Part shown: positions 25,957-36,008 of the stretch, piece by piece
How the letters are laid out: each line of letters opens with the position of its first letter
Numbering within the stretch: the first letter of the stretch is position 1
Source of the DNA: Erwinia typographi
Lineage (GTDB): Bacteria > Pseudomonadota > Gammaproteobacteria > Enterobacterales > Enterobacteriaceae
Assembly: GCF_000773975.1 (NCBI RefSeq)
Contig: NZ_JRUQ01000041.1
Span: 98,280 to 162,279, forward strand
Direction of reading: 5' to 3'
DNA length: 64,000 bases
Notes under the pieces: generated by a model
Databases searched by the model: none
What the model saw: the letters and a program-made list of their open reading frames with translations, nothing else
Told to the model about the DNA's origin: nothing
Position numbers and translations under genes: made by a program

Positions 25957-28551
25957 ATGATAGAAAATAGTAAGGAGATGTACCAAATGTTGGTACAGAG
26001 CGTCGTTGATTATGCCATTTATCTGCTTAAGCCTGACGGTACAGTAGCCAGCTGGAATGCTGGCGCGCAGCTGACTACAGGCTATCTTACGGACGAAATC
26101 GTCGGCAAAAACTTTGCCCTTTTTTATAGCGAAGAAGATCGTGCGAAAGGGCTGCCGCAGCAGGCGCTGGATACCACCCGGCTGACCGGTCGCTATGAGA
26201 GTACAAGCTGGCGTTATCGCAAAGACGGCAGCGCTTACCTGGCCCACGTAATCATTGATGCCGTGCGTGCAGACGATGGCTCGCTGATTGGCTTTGCCAA
26301 CATTACCCGCGACTGCACTGAACAGCAGAAGCTGCTGGATGAGCAGCGCGAACGGGAACAGGTTTTCCGTCTGCTGGTGGAAGGCGTGACCGACTACGCT
26401 ATCTATATGCTGGACCCGCAAGGGCGGGTGGTGAACTGGAATGCGGGCGCTCATCGGGCAAAAGGTTACACTGCGGATGAGATCGTCGGTAAGCACTTCT
26501 CCTGTTTCTACAGCGAGGAGGATCGCCTTGCGGGGCTGCCGGAGGCTAATCTTGGACAGGCCCGTAGCGTCGGGCGCTTTGCTGACCAGGGGTGGCGCTA
26601 TCGTAAAGACGGTAGCGCGTTCTGGGCCAATGTGGTTATCGACGCCATTTACAACGATGAGGGGCGGCTGCTGGGCTTTGCCAAAATCACCCGCGACTGT
26701 ACCGAGATGCGTGCATACGAGCAGCAGATCCTGCACGCGAAGGATCTGGCCGAACAGCACAGCATTAAACTGGCCTCGCTGTCGAAATTTCTCGATACCA
26801 TCATCGCTAACATCCCTTCCTCAGTGATCGTGGAAGACGTCGTTTCGCGTGAAATTCTGTTGATGAACAACAAGGCGGAGCAGCTGTTTGGGCTGACGCA
26901 AAAACAGATCAGCGGTAAAAAGCTGAATGAATGCCTGACGGTGGAGATGGGTGACTATTTTGAGCAGCTCTCCACGGCAGCCCAGCGTAACGAAGGGCTG
27001 CATAAAAATGAGCGGCTGTTAAACACCGACGCTGGCGATCGGATCATTGCTGCTACCTCCTCGATTATTCGCGGCAACGATGCCCTGACCAACTATGTGC
27101 TGCTGATTGCCGATGATGTGACCGACCAGCGCGCTGCCGACGCGCGTATCCATCATATGGCGCATCATGACAACCTGACCGGACTGCCTAACCGCGTGCT
27201 CTTCAGCCAGCGCCTGAATGAGGCGCTCCGTGCCGACCGCGAAGCAGGCAAGCTGACGGCTACCTTAGGTCTGGATCTCGACAATTTCAAAAACGTTAAC
27301 GATGCCCTCGGCCACCAGGTCGGAGACGATCTGCTGCGCGCCGTCGCCAGCCGCCTGCGCGGCGTGCTGCGCGATGCGGATACGCTGGCTCGCAGCGGGG
27401 GAGATGAGTTCTCTATTGTGCTACCCGGCCTGACGTATCAGGACGAAGCCAATGCGATAGCCAGCCGCCTGATTGATGTCACCCGGCAGTCTTTCAACGT
27501 TGACGGCCACAGCCTCTCCGTCGGCCTGAGCATCGGCATTGCCATTGGCGGCAGCGAGTTATCCACCCCGGAGCAGCTGCTGCGCTGCGCTGATATGGCG
27601 CTGTATGAAGCCAAGCGCAACGGACGTAATCGCTTTGAGCACTTCTCTGCCGAAATGGGTGAAGCGGCCAAACTGCGCAGGATGATTGAAAGCGACCTGC
27701 GCGAGGCGATTACTAACAATCACCTCAGGCTTTACTATCAGCCGATCACCAATAATCAGGGCCGTGAAATCATCGGTTATGAGGCGCTGATGCGCTGGCA
27801 TCATCCGGTGAAAGGGCTGATTATGCCGATGGACTTTATCCCGATTGCCGAAGAAACCGGGCTGATTCACAGCCTTGGCGCCCTGGCGCTGTATGAAGCC
27901 TGCCGCGAGGCGGCCGGGTGGCCGGCTCATCAGACCGTGGCGGTAAACCTTTCGCCGCTACAGTTTAAAAACAGCTCGCTGGTCTCGGTGGTGGAGGCCG
28001 CGCTGAAGGAGTCCGGGCTGGCGCCGCATCGCCTTGAGGTAGAGATTACCGAGTCCGTGCTGCTGGATAACACCCAGGTGAATATCAGCACGCTGCAAAA
28101 GTTAAAGGCGCTCGGCGTCCGTATCGCGCTGGATGATTTTGGCACCGGCTACTCATCGCTTAGCTATTTGCGCTCCTTCCCGTTCGACAAAATCAAAATT
28201 GATAAGTCATTCGTTAATGATATGAAGGACAGTCGCGAAGCGCTGGCTATCATCAGGGCGATCACCGGGATGAGCCGCAGTCTGGATATTCAGATCACTG
28301 CCGAAGGCGTGGAGAGCATCGAGCAGTATGAGCAGTTGAAAAGCGAGGGCTGTACGCTATTCCAGGGCTACTACTTTGGGCGACCGCAGCCGCCGGAGAC
28401 CCGCCTGAAGGTGTTTGGTCCCTCAGGGCAACTGATGGAAAACGCTGCGGAGAACTGGAACGAAATACCGCTGGCTTTGCCGCAACCCCCCGCGCTACCT
28501 GACAGGACGGCAGACCAGAACCTGGCTCAGGATTTGCCACCGGAAAAATAG
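25957..28551 (+). CDS. Cytosolic PAS-PAS-PAS-GGDEF-EAL c-di-GMP protein
   Basis: 864-residue soluble signalling protein. Two near-identical PAS domains (about 8-122 and 137-251, each with WNAGA, YSEEDR, WRYRKDGSA and TRDCTE) are followed by a third, divergent PAS (about 275-390). The GGDEF domain (about 400-560) keeps SGGDEF (GGDEF 481-485) and an RxxD I-site (472-475), suggesting active synthase. The EAL domain (about 575-830) keeps YEAL (EAL 609-611) and DDFGTGYSSL, suggesting phosphodiesterase capacity. No membrane segment is seen, so it probably senses an internal redox, oxygen or ligand cue. Net activity cannot be told from sequence. Confidence 0.9.
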   Translation: MIENSKEMYQMLVQSVVDYAIYLLKPDGTVASWNAGAQLTTGYLTDEIVGKNFALFYSEEDRAKGLPQQALDTTRLTGRYESTSWRYRKDGSAYLAHVIIDAVRADDGSLIGFANITRDCTEQQKLLDEQREREQVFRLLVEGVTDYAIYMLDPQGRVVNWNAGAHRAKGYTADEIVGKHFSCFYSEEDRLAGLPEANLGQARSVGRFADQGWRYRKDGSAFWANVVIDAIYNDEGRLLGFAKITRDCTEMRAYEQQILHAKDLAEQHSIKLASLSKFLDTIIANIPSSVIVEDVVSREILLMNNKAEQLFGLTQKQISGKKLNECLTVEMGDYFEQLSTAAQRNEGLHKNERLLNTDAGDRIIAATSSIIRGNDALTNYVLLIADDVTDQRAADARIHHMAHHDNLTGLPNRVLFSQRLNEALRADREAGKLTATLGLDLDNFKNVNDALGHQVGDDLLRAVASRLRGVLRDADTLARSGGDEFSIVLPGLTYQDEANAIASRLIDVTRQSFNVDGHSLSVGLSIGIAIGGSELSTPEQLLRCADMALYEAKRNGRNRFEHFSAEMGEAAKLRRMIESDLREAITNNHLRLYYQPITNNQGREIIGYEALMRWHHPVKGLIMPMDFIPIAEETGLIHSLGALALYEACREAAGWPAHQTVAVNLSPLQFKNSSLVSVVEAALKESGLAPHRLEVEITESVLLDNTQVNISTLQKLKALGVRIALDDFGTGYSSLSYLRSFPFDKIKIDKSFVNDMKDSREALAIIRAITGMSRSLDIQITAEGVESIEQYEQLKSEGCTLFQGYYFGRPQPPETRLKVFGPSGQLMENAAENWNEIPLALPQPPALPDRTADQNLAQDLPPEK

Positions 28552-28558
28552 CGCCGGA

Positions 28559-28592
28559 GCCGGTACGGCCTTAAGCTAAAGGTCGTACCGGC
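28559..28592. terminator. Bidirectional hairpin terminator
   Basis: 14-bp stem GCCGGTACGGCCTT/AAGGTCGTACCGGC with one G-U pair, between the convergent GGDEF-EAL and MFS genes. No long T-run. Confidence 0.65.
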
Positions 28593-28603
28593 ACGCTGAA
28601 TCG

Positions 28604-30016
28604 TTATACCTGCTCAGGATCGAGGCCGCGCGTCTTCGGTCCAAAAATGCCAATCACCAGCATCACAATCAGCATACTGATCACGATAAACGCAATCACG
28701 CCCTGTGCGCCCGCCACCTGCAAAATCATGCCGATAATAATGCTGCTGAAGACGGTAGAGAGACGGCTGAACGAGTAACAGAAGCCCACGGCGCGTGCGC
28801 GAATAAACGTCGGAAAAACTTCGGTCTGATAGGCATGATAGCTGTAGGTCAGCCAGGCGTTGGAGTAAGTAATGCAGAATCCGCAGAGGATAAGCAGCAC
28901 CGGACTGCTTTGCAAAGCGAACAGCGTGCCAAACACCACGGTCATTAACGAAGAGAGGACGATCTGCCATTTATTCTCAATCTTGTCCGCGTAGCGACTG
29001 CAAATCAGCGAGCCAAGCGGATAGGCGAGGGTAATGAAAAAAGCGTACAGCAGGCTGTGGGTGATGCTGGCCCCTTTCCCGGAAAGCAGCGCCGGTAGCC
29101 AGTTGCCGAAGCCGAAAAAGCCAATCGCCTGGAAGATGTTCATCACCACCAGCATCAGCGTGCGCTGGCGATACTCCGGCCGCCAGATGTCGCGAAAGCG
29201 TCCTTTTTTCTCAATGATTTCGCCGGTTTCAATCTGCTCCGGGGCCGGTTCCGTGCTGGACTTACCGCAGCGGATCTCCATCGCCGTGACGCCCCGATGG
29301 GCTTCCTGATGGCGGCCCTGTTGCGCCAGCCAGCGCGGAGACTCAGGCAGATTTTTACGAATAAACCAAATCACCAGCGAACACATCGCCCCGGCAATCA
29401 CCACCCAGCGCCAGCCGGTCAGCCCGAGGATCGTCTGCGGCACCAGCCACCACGACATCAGCGCCACCGCCGGAACCGAGAGAAACTGGACGAAGAAGGC
29501 AAAAGCAAACGCTTTACTGCGCAGATAGCTGGGCACGGATTCCGTCAGGTAGGTATCGATAGTAACCAGCTCAATCCCCAGCCCGACGCCGACGAGAAAA
29601 CGACAGAAGATGATCCCCTCCGCGTGATGTTGGAAAGCCATGATCAGCGAAAAGCCGCCGTACCACGCCAGCGCGCACATAAAGGTCAGCCGGCGACCAA
29701 AGCGATCTGCATAGGGTGCCAGCAGGCTTGCCCCGAGGAACAGGCCAAGAAAGGTGGAAGAGGCAAAGGCGGCCTGGTCAGAAACGCCAAACACGCCAAG
29801 GCTGCCAAGGTGAAAAATGTTTTCTGCTACCAGTCCCGAGCTGATGTAGCCCGTCTGGAAGAGATCGTAAAGTTCGAAGAAGCCGCCCAGCGACAGCAGG
29901 GCAATAAAACGCCATAGCCCGGCAGAAGGGGGTAACGCGTCAATACGATCGGAAAGCTTATGGTTATTAAATGTTTGCACGGGCGGCAGCGTCCCTGTCG
30001 AACTCACTTCACTCAT
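28604..30016 (-). CDS. MFS transporter next to the gluconate dehydrogenase operon
   Basis: 470-residue major facilitator with 12 predicted helices. The sugar-porter-like first cytoplasmic motif is present as PYADRFGRRLTF, with RFLVGVGLGIELVTIDTYLTE in helix 4-5 and a charged central loop containing KNLPESPRWL. It belongs to the same broad group as NiaP/YdjE-type aromatic or sugar-acid carriers. It is divergent from the gluconate dehydrogenase operon with a shared 275-base promoter region holding a GntR-like operator, so transport of gluconate, 2-ketogluconate or a related acid is plausible. The substrate is not readable from the sequence. Confidence 0.8.
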   Translation of the reverse strand: MSEVSSTGTLPPVQTFNNHKLSDRIDALPPSAGLWRFIALLSLGGFFELYDLFQTGYISSGLVAENIFHLGSLGVFGVSDQAAFASSTFLGLFLGASLLAPYADRFGRRLTFMCALAWYGGFSLIMAFQHHAEGIIFCRFLVGVGLGIELVTIDTYLTESVPSYLRSKAFAFAFFVQFLSVPAVALMSWWLVPQTILGLTGWRWVVIAGAMCSLVIWFIRKNLPESPRWLAQQGRHQEAHRGVTAMEIRCGKSSTEPAPEQIETGEIIEKKGRFRDIWRPEYRQRTLMLVVMNIFQAIGFFGFGNWLPALLSGKGASITHSLLYAFFITLAYPLGSLICSRYADKIENKWQIVLSSLMTVVFGTLFALQSSPVLLILCGFCITYSNAWLTYSYHAYQTEVFPTFIRARAVGFCYSFSRLSTVFSSIIIGMILQVAGAQGVIAFIVISMLIVMLVIGIFGPKTRGLDPEQV

Positions 30017-30173
30017 TATTTTTTTTCTCTTGATGTCGCGGTGTTGTCATCCTCCATCCTAAGGGTTTGTGTCAGGATTTGTATATCCTTATGCCGCTGT
30101 TGTTAATGAATTTGTGCCATTTTGTTTCTCCTCGCTAAATTTTTGCTAAAAGACCTGCTAAACTCCCCGGTTT

Positions 30174-30187
30174 TGTTACCGGTAACA
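30174..30187. promoter_or_regulatory. GntR/IdnR-like operator
   Basis: Perfect 14-bp palindrome TGTTACCGGTAACA in the divergent region between the MFS gene and the gluconate dehydrogenase operon. It resembles the operators of the LacI-family gluconate repressor GntR and of IdnR, as I remember them (ATGTTA..TAACAT type). No gntR gene is in the window. Confidence 0.6.
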
Positions 30188-30291
30188 TTGAGCCGGCAAC
30201 CGCATTTCTCTGTCCCGTTCAAAAAAAATACTGCAAGCAACCGTGAAACATTAAGCCAGAGCACCAGGCGTAATTTTGATAAGGCAATGTC

Positions 30292-31029
30292 ATGTCGAAA
30301 GAGAATAAAGGAAGCTCCCGCAGGGACTTTCTGCTGAAGACCATCACCCTGGCTCCGGCCGTGGCGATGGGCAGTACCGGGATAGGCGCGCTGACCGTCG
30401 CTGCCCCGGCCACGGCTAAAGAGACGGCTCCGGCGGGCCCGCAAAAAGCGCGAGATTACCAGCCAACCTGGTTCACTCCTGAAGAATATGCCTTTATACA
30501 GGCTGCCGTTTCCCGCCTGATCCCGGCGGACGAACGCGGTCCCGGCGCGCTGGAAGCTGGCGTGGCGGAATATATCGATCGCCAGATGAATACGCCCTAC
30601 GCCGTCGGCGCCAACTGGTATATGCAGGGCCCCTTCCATCCTGATGCCGATAAAGAGCTGGGCTATCAGTACCCGCTGGTGCCTCGTCAGATCTATCGCT
30701 TAGGGCTGGAAGATGCCGATGCCGTAGCAAAAGCCCGGCACGGTAGCGTCTTCGCCACGCTGAGCGGGGAGCAGCAGGACGCGCTGCTTCAGGCATTTGA
30801 GGCAGGCAGCGTGGCGTTCAGGCAGGTCCCGGCAAAGGTCTTCTTCTCTTACCTGCTGCAAAACACCCGCGAAGGGTTCTTCAGCGATCCCATCCACGGC
30901 GGCAATCAGGGCATGGTCGGCTGGAAGCTGATTAACTTCCCCGGAGCTCGCGCGGACTTTATGGACTGGGTGGAACGTGGCGAGCGCTATCCGTTCCCAC
31001 CGGTATCGATTGGTGGGGAAAGAGCGTAA
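30292..31029 (+). CDS. Gluconate 2-dehydrogenase, subunit 3 (gamma)
   Basis: 245-residue small subunit of the membrane-bound flavoprotein gluconate 2-dehydrogenase. It begins with a twin-arginine signal (SRRDFLLK at residues 9-16, then a hydrophobic stretch ending in AAPATAKE), so the folded complex is exported by Tat, probably carrying the large subunit along. The body contains [21 protein letters not shown] and [15 protein letters not shown], typical of the subunit 3 family. It is the first of three tightly spaced genes (2 and 8 base gaps) and is needed for assembly and stability rather than catalysis. The start at 30292 is preceded by a weak Shine-Dalgarno. Confidence 0.92.
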   Translation: MSKENKGSSRRDFLLKTITLAPAVAMGSTGIGALTVAAPATAKETAPAGPQKARDYQPTWFTPEEYAFIQAAVSRLIPADERGPGALEAGVAEYIDRQMNTPYAVGANWYMQGPFHPDADKELGYQYPLVPRQIYRLGLEDADAVAKARHGSVFATLSGEQQDALLQAFEAGSVAFRQVPAKVFFSYLLQNTREGFFSDPIHGGNQGMVGWKLINFPGARADFMDWVERGERYPFPPVSIGGERA

Positions 31030-31031
31030 CC

Positions 31032-32813
31032 ATGGCAAACGAAATGAAAAAAGTCGATGCGGTGATCGTGGGCTTCGGCTGGGCGGGATCGATCATGGCT
31101 AAAGAGCTGACCGAGGCCGGTCTGAACGTGGTCGCGCTGGAGCGTGGCCCGCATCGCGATACCTATCCCGACGGCGCTTATCCGCAGGTTATTGATGAGC
31201 TGACCTATAACATCCGTAAAAAGCTGTTTCAGGACCTGTCAAAAAGCACCGTCACCATTCGTCATAACTCAGCGCAGACCGCGCAACCCTATCGCCAGCT
31301 GGCGGCGTTCCTGCCCGGTACTGGCACCGGCGGTGCTGGTCTGCACTGGTCAGGCGTGCATTTTCGCGTAGACCCGACTGAACTGCGAATGCGCAGCCAC
31401 TACGAAGAGCGCTATGGCAAAAATTTTATTCCGGCAGGGATGACGATTCAGGACTTCGGCGTCACTTATGATGAGCTGGAACCCTTCTTCGATAAGGCAG
31501 AGAAAGTCTTCGGCACCTCCGGTTCGGCGTGGAGCGTGAAAGGAAAAATCGTGGGGCAGGGCAAAGGCAACCCGTTTGCGCCGGACCGTTCTGATAAATT
31601 TCCGCTGCCCGCGCAAAAGCGCACCTTCTCGGCGCAGCTGTTTGCCCAGGCGGCGGAGTCGGTGGGCTATCATCCTTACGATCTGCCTTCCGCCAATACC
31701 TCCGGCCCGTATACCAACACCTACGGCGCGCAGATGGGGCCGTGCAACTTCTGCGGCTACTGTAGCGGCTATGCCTGCTACATGTATTCAAAGGCCTCAC
31801 CAAACGTTAACGTGCTGCCTGCGCTGCGTCAGGAGGCGAAATTTGAGCTGCGTGATAACGCTAACGTGCTGCGGGTGAACCTGACCGCTGACAAAAAGCG
31901 CGCCACCGGCGTGACCTATGTCGACGCGTTGGGCCGCCAGATTGTGCAGCCAGCGGATCTGGTGATCCTCTCAGCGTTTCAGTTCCACAACGTGCATCTG
32001 ATGCTGCTTTCCGGCATTGGCAAGCCTTACAATCCGCTGACCAATGAAGGCACCGTAGGCCGTAACTTTGCCTACCAGAACATCTCCACCATCAAAGCGT
32101 TCTTCGATAAGGACGTTTTCACCAATAACTTTATCGGTGCAGGCGGGGCGGGCGTTGGCGTGGATGACTTCAACGCGGATAACTTCGATCATGGCAAATA
32201 TGGTTTCGTTGGCGGATCGCCGTTCTGGGTCAACCAGGCGGGCGTGAAGCCGATTTCTGGCCTGCCTACGCCTCCCGGCACGCCAAACTGGGGCAGCAAG
32301 TGGAAAGCCGCCGTCGCCGATCGCTATACGCACCACGTTTCGATGGATGCCCACGGCGCGCACCAGTCCTACCGCAATAACTATCTCGATCTGGATCCCA
32401 ACTACAAGGATGCGTTTGGGCAGCCGCTGCTGAGGATGACCTTCGACTGGCAGGATAACGACATCAAAATGTCGCAGTTCATGCACGAACGGATGCACAA
32501 AATCGCTGAGGCAATGAACCCTCAGCTGATTAGCGGCTCGCCAAAACAGCAGGGTACGCATTTCGACACTACCGTTTATCAAACTACCCATATGAACGGC
32601 GGCGCGATCATGGGCGAAGATCCGCAAACCAGCGCGGTAAACCGCTATCTGCAAAGCTGGGATGTCCCTAACGTGTTTGTCCCTGGCGCTTCCGCTTTCC
32701 CACAAGGGCTGGGCTATAACCCAACCGGCATGGTGGCGGCGCTGACCTACTGGTCAGCTAAGGCGATTCGTGAACAGTACCTGAAAAATCCAGGTCCGTT
32801 GGTGCAGGCGTAA
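31032..32813 (+). CDS. Gluconate 2-dehydrogenase flavoprotein (GMC oxidoreductase)
   Basis: 593-residue catalytic subunit oxidising D-gluconate (or a related ketogluconate) to the 2-keto acid in the periplasm, passing electrons to the cytochrome subunit. The FAD Rossmann motif is at the N-terminus (VIVGFGWAGSIMAKEL, about 11-26). A Cys-rich segment (CNFCGYCSGYACYMYS, about 238-253) is typical of these dehydrogenases and may hold an Fe-S cluster. The C-terminal GMC region has HMNGGAIMGEDP and GYNPTGMVAALTY. There is no signal of its own; export with the Tat-bearing subunit 3 is expected. 2-ketogluconate production is a known trait of Erwinia and Pantoea. Confidence 0.93.
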   Translation: MANEMKKVDAVIVGFGWAGSIMAKELTEAGLNVVALERGPHRDTYPDGAYPQVIDELTYNIRKKLFQDLSKSTVTIRHNSAQTAQPYRQLAAFLPGTGTGGAGLHWSGVHFRVDPTELRMRSHYEERYGKNFIPAGMTIQDFGVTYDELEPFFDKAEKVFGTSGSAWSVKGKIVGQGKGNPFAPDRSDKFPLPAQKRTFSAQLFAQAAESVGYHPYDLPSANTSGPYTNTYGAQMGPCNFCGYCSGYACYMYSKASPNVNVLPALRQEAKFELRDNANVLRVNLTADKKRATGVTYVDALGRQIVQPADLVILSAFQFHNVHLMLLSGIGKPYNPLTNEGTVGRNFAYQNISTIKAFFDKDVFTNNFIGAGGAGVGVDDFNADNFDHGKYGFVGGSPFWVNQAGVKPISGLPTPPGTPNWGSKWKAAVADRYTHHVSMDAHGAHQSYRNNYLDLDPNYKDAFGQPLLRMTFDWQDNDIKMSQFMHERMHKIAEAMNPQLISGSPKQQGTHFDTTVYQTTHMNGGAIMGEDPQTSAVNRYLQSWDVPNVFVPGASAFPQGLGYNPTGMVAALTYWSAKAIREQYLKNPGPLVQA

Positions 32814-32821
32814 GGACAACC

Positions 32822-34138
32822 ATGATGAAAATGACCCTTCCCGCCCTGTTACTGGGCATGGCGAGCTTTATCGCGTTGGCGGACGATAACGGCGCTGAGC
32901 AGCTCAGGCGCGGCGAATATCTGGCGCGAGCCGGTGACTGCGTGGCCTGTCACACCAAAGCCGGCGGCCAGCCCTTTGCCGGCGGCCTGTCGATGGACAC
33001 GCCGATTGGCGCTATTTATTCCACTAACATCACGCCGGATAAAAAAACCGGCATTGGCGACTACAGTTATGACGACTTCCAAAAGGCCGTGCGTCATGGC
33101 GTGGCGAAAAATGGCGACACGCTCTATCCGGCGATGCCTTATCCTTCTTATGCGGTAGTCAGCGATGACGATATGCGGGCGATGTATGCCTGGTTTATGC
33201 ACGGCGTGCAGCCGGTAGAGCAGGTTAACAGGCCGAGTGATATTCCGTGGCCGCTGTCAATGCGCTGGCCGCTGGCAATCTGGCGCGGCCTGTTTGCTCC
33301 GGACGTGGCGGCCTTCCAGCCGGTTAAAGGTCAGGACCCGGTGCTGGCGCGCGGCCAGTATCTGGTCGAGGGGCTTGGTCACTGCGGCGCGTGCCATACG
33401 CCGCGCAGTCTGACCATGCAGGAAAAGGCGCTGAACAACCGAGAAGGCAGCGACTACCTCTCCGGCAGCAACGCGCCGATTGACGGCTGGACAGCCAGCA
33501 ACCTGCGCGGCGATAACCGAGACGGCTTAGGCCGCTGGAGCGAGGACGATCTGGTGCAGTTCCTGCGTACGGGCCGCAACGATCAAACTGCCGTCTTCGG
33601 CGGCATGACCGAGGTAGTCGAACACAGCCTGCAATATCTCAGCAAAGAGGATGCCACGGCGATTGCGCGCTATCTGAAGTCGCTGGGAGCAAGGGACCCT
33701 AACCAGGTGGGCTATAAGCCGGATGACGCGGTAGCGAAAGCGCTATGGCAGGGGGACGACAGCAAGCCCGGGGCTTCGGTCTACGTGGATAGCTGCGCCG
33801 CCTGCCACAAAACGGACGGCAGCGGCTATCAGCGCTTCTTCCCGCAGCTGCGCGGTAACGCGGTGGTGCAGGCACAAGACCCAACCTCGCTAATTCACAT
33901 CGTGCTCAGCGGCGCCATGCTGCCTGGCGTGAAGGGCGCGCCTTCCAGCATCACTATGCCTGCCTTCGGCTGGCGTCTTAACGATCGACAGGTGGCCGAC
34001 GTGGTGAACTTTATCCGTACCAGCTGGGGCAATACGGCCAAAACGCAGGTCAGCGACAGCGACGTGGCGAAGGTTCGCAAAACGCTGCCAGCGCAGACGG
34101 GCAGTGTCAGCGTTGAAAAGCTAATGCAAGAGAAGTAA
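32822..34138 (+). CDS. Gluconate 2-dehydrogenase cytochrome c subunit
   Basis: 438-residue exported tri-heme cytochrome c. It has a signal peptide of about 20 residues (LPALLLGMASFIALA) and three heme sites: CVACH at 40-44, CGACH at 188-192 and CAACH at 325-329. Methionine ligands are likely in the segments following each. It anchors the complex to the outer face of the inner membrane and hands electrons to ubiquinone. This architecture is shared with alcohol and sorbitol dehydrogenase cytochromes, so substrate identity rests on the neighbouring subunits. Last gene of the operon; a strong terminator follows. Confidence 0.94.
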   Translation: MMKMTLPALLLGMASFIALADDNGAEQLRRGEYLARAGDCVACHTKAGGQPFAGGLSMDTPIGAIYSTNITPDKKTGIGDYSYDDFQKAVRHGVAKNGDTLYPAMPYPSYAVVSDDDMRAMYAWFMHGVQPVEQVNRPSDIPWPLSMRWPLAIWRGLFAPDVAAFQPVKGQDPVLARGQYLVEGLGHCGACHTPRSLTMQEKALNNREGSDYLSGSNAPIDGWTASNLRGDNRDGLGRWSEDDLVQFLRTGRNDQTAVFGGMTEVVEHSLQYLSKEDATAIARYLKSLGARDPNQVGYKPDDAVAKALWQGDDSKPGASVYVDSCAACHKTDGSGYQRFFPQLRGNAVVQAQDPTSLIHIVLSGAMLPGVKGAPSSITMPAFGWRLNDRQVADVVNFIRTSWGNTAKTQVSDSDVAKVRKTLPAQTGSVSVEKLMQEK

Positions 34139-34157
34139 CCGTTAGCGACATGACTGT

Positions 34158-34184
34158 ATGGCCGGATATTCCGGCCATTTTTTT
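34158..34184 (+). terminator. Intrinsic terminator of the gluconate dehydrogenase operon
   Basis: Perfect 9-bp stem ATGGCCGGA/TCCGGCCAT with a 3-base loop, followed by seven Ts. Confidence 0.95.
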
Positions 34185-34234
34185 GCCTGAATAAGGGGGT
34201 GCTGGACGGAGTGAATTAAGCCAGTCTGCCCTTC

Positions 34235-34261
34235 TTAAGACCGCTGGGACCCCGCCGCTTA
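34235..34261 (+). promoter_or_regulatory. Weak sigma-28-like promoter of the chemoreceptor
   Basis: TTAAGACC-N11-GCCGCTTA about 110 bases before the chemoreceptor gene. The -10 half matches FliA consensus at 6 of 8, the -35 at only 4 of 8, with correct spacing. Confidence 0.35.
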
Positions 34262-34372
34262 TCTTAATGAAGAATCAACCGTATATATAATGTGGGTGAA
34301 AAATACTTTACTTTTAACCTTATGGATGAAGGTTATAGTTGTTATTAAAATATTTATATAAAGGTGGTTTAA

Positions 34373-35962
34373 ATGTTTAGTTTTAAGATAAGTGCAGTGA
34401 TACAGGCCATTCTGTTGCTCTTCCTTTTGTTGATTATCTCAATAACGGCATCCTCTACCTTTACCCTCTATAAATCGCAAAACCTTCATTTTAACGTGCA
34501 GCAGTTAGATGAGGAAAAAGATAAGCTGGCCTCAATTATTGTAAAAGTCTACGATATCAGCGCTATTCTTAATTATATCGCTTATGATAAGTCAGCAAAT
34601 AACAACTTCGATCAAAAAATGGACGAGGCAATCAATCGTCTTTCCAGTGAGTCCCGCGAAATCATTTCACATTGGGTGCAGACAAAAAAAGTCTCGCTAA
34701 ATTCGCAGGCGATTTCTGAAAAAACGCAGGAAGCGCTTATCGTCTATCTGAATGTGGTGGCTGATAAGGTACTGAAGTTAAAAGATGGATTGTCAACCGA
34801 TCTGAATTTAGGCTATGCGTCTGGGCCTTTTTGGACTGGGGTAAAAGAGTACTCAAAAATAAACGATGCAGAGAAGATCAGAATTAATGAAGAAATTGAA
34901 CGCTCTGTGTTCCATGGCTACCTTATCGCTGTCGCCTCCATCATTTTTACCGTTGTAGTGTTCATCTTAACGCGGGTCTGGATGCGCAGGCAGATTATCG
35001 ATCGTCTGAATGTGGTCAACCAGCATCTTAATGAGCTTGGCGAAGGGAACCTGAGCGCGAATATTGATGATGGGGCGGCCAACGAAATAGGCGTGACCAT
35101 TCGCGGGCTGAAAAACATGCAGAATAACCTGATAAAGCTTATTTCTCAGGTTCGTACCAGTGCGGAAAATATCACTTCGGGTGCCGATGCGATTGCCAGC
35201 GGCAACCTGAAACTCTCTTCCAATACGGAAGCGATGCATGAAACTGTTGCCAGCATGGAACAGATTAAAATGACGGTTAAACAGAATACGGATAATGCCA
35301 ATAAAGCTCATGACCTGGCCTTCAGCGCCAGGAAAATGGCGCTGGAAGGGGGCGAAGCGGCTGAAGAAACCCGTATCCTGATGAACACTATTCAGGAAAG
35401 CTCCAAGTCCATTTCGGAAATTAACAGTATCATCACCAGTATTGCCAGCCAGACGAATATTCTGGCGATCAATGCTGCCGTGGAAGCTGCCCGTGCGGGC
35501 GAATGGGGGCGTGGGTTTGCAGTAGTAGCCAGTGAGATCCGCAACCTGGCGCAGCGCAGCGCCACCGCGGCCCAGGGTATTCGCAATCTTATCATTCAGA
35601 CAACGTCAGAAATTTCCAACGGCGTGCAGCTGGTCACGGAAACCAATCAGAAGATCAAAAACTCCACGGATTCCGTCACGGAAGTTTCCCAACTGATCGA
35701 GGAGATTAAAACCGCGGCGGAGGAGCAGCGCAGGGTGATCGATCACGTCTCGGAGGGCATGAACACCATCGATAACGTGACTTTGCAAAACACGGCGCTG
35801 GTCGAGCAAACCGCCGAAGCCTCGTCGAGCCTTCACGAGCAAGCCCAGCAGTTAATGGGACAGGTCTATTCCTTCAGACTCACCGGCGAAAAAAAGCATG
35901 GATCCGTTAAGGCCATCAGTGCCCGAAGCACAAGGAGAGTCGTTAGCAACAAGGCAGTCTGA
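34373..35962 (+). CDS. Methyl-accepting chemotaxis protein
   Basis: 529-residue transmembrane chemoreceptor. Membrane segment 1 at about 8-30, periplasmic helical-bundle sensor about 31-180 (four-helix-bundle MCP type, with no recognisable ligand motif), membrane segment 2 at about 182-202, HAMP about 203-255, then the signalling hairpin with [20 protein letters not shown] at its tip. The C-terminus ends in RRVVSNKAV and lacks the NWETF-type pentapeptide, so it would rely on other receptors for efficient CheR/CheB action. The 5' half is more AT-rich than neighbouring genes. It stands alone after a terminator; the attractant cannot be inferred. Confidence 0.9.
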   Translation: MFSFKISAVIQAILLLFLLLIISITASSTFTLYKSQNLHFNVQQLDEEKDKLASIIVKVYDISAILNYIAYDKSANNNFDQKMDEAINRLSSESREIISHWVQTKKVSLNSQAISEKTQEALIVYLNVVADKVLKLKDGLSTDLNLGYASGPFWTGVKEYSKINDAEKIRINEEIERSVFHGYLIAVASIIFTVVVFILTRVWMRRQIIDRLNVVNQHLNELGEGNLSANIDDGAANEIGVTIRGLKNMQNNLIKLISQVRTSAENITSGADAIASGNLKLSSNTEAMHETVASMEQIKMTVKQNTDNANKAHDLAFSARKMALEGGEAAEETRILMNTIQESSKSISEINSIITSIASQTNILAINAAVEAARAGEWGRGFAVVASEIRNLAQRSATAAQGIRNLIIQTTSEISNGVQLVTETNQKIKNSTDSVTEVSQLIEEIKTAAEEQRRVIDHVSEGMNTIDNVTLQNTALVEQTAEASSSLHEQAQQLMGQVYSFRLTGEKKHGSVKAISARSTRRVVSNKAV

Positions 35963-36008
35963 CCGTGATGAACTAATGCCTGCAGACGTTGCCGATTCAG
36001 CATAATCA

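Noticed and set aside
25726..26760. Long antisense ORF of 344 codons opposite the PAS domains
   Set aside because: It is a shadow of the GC-rich PAS coding frame, with no recognisable domain.
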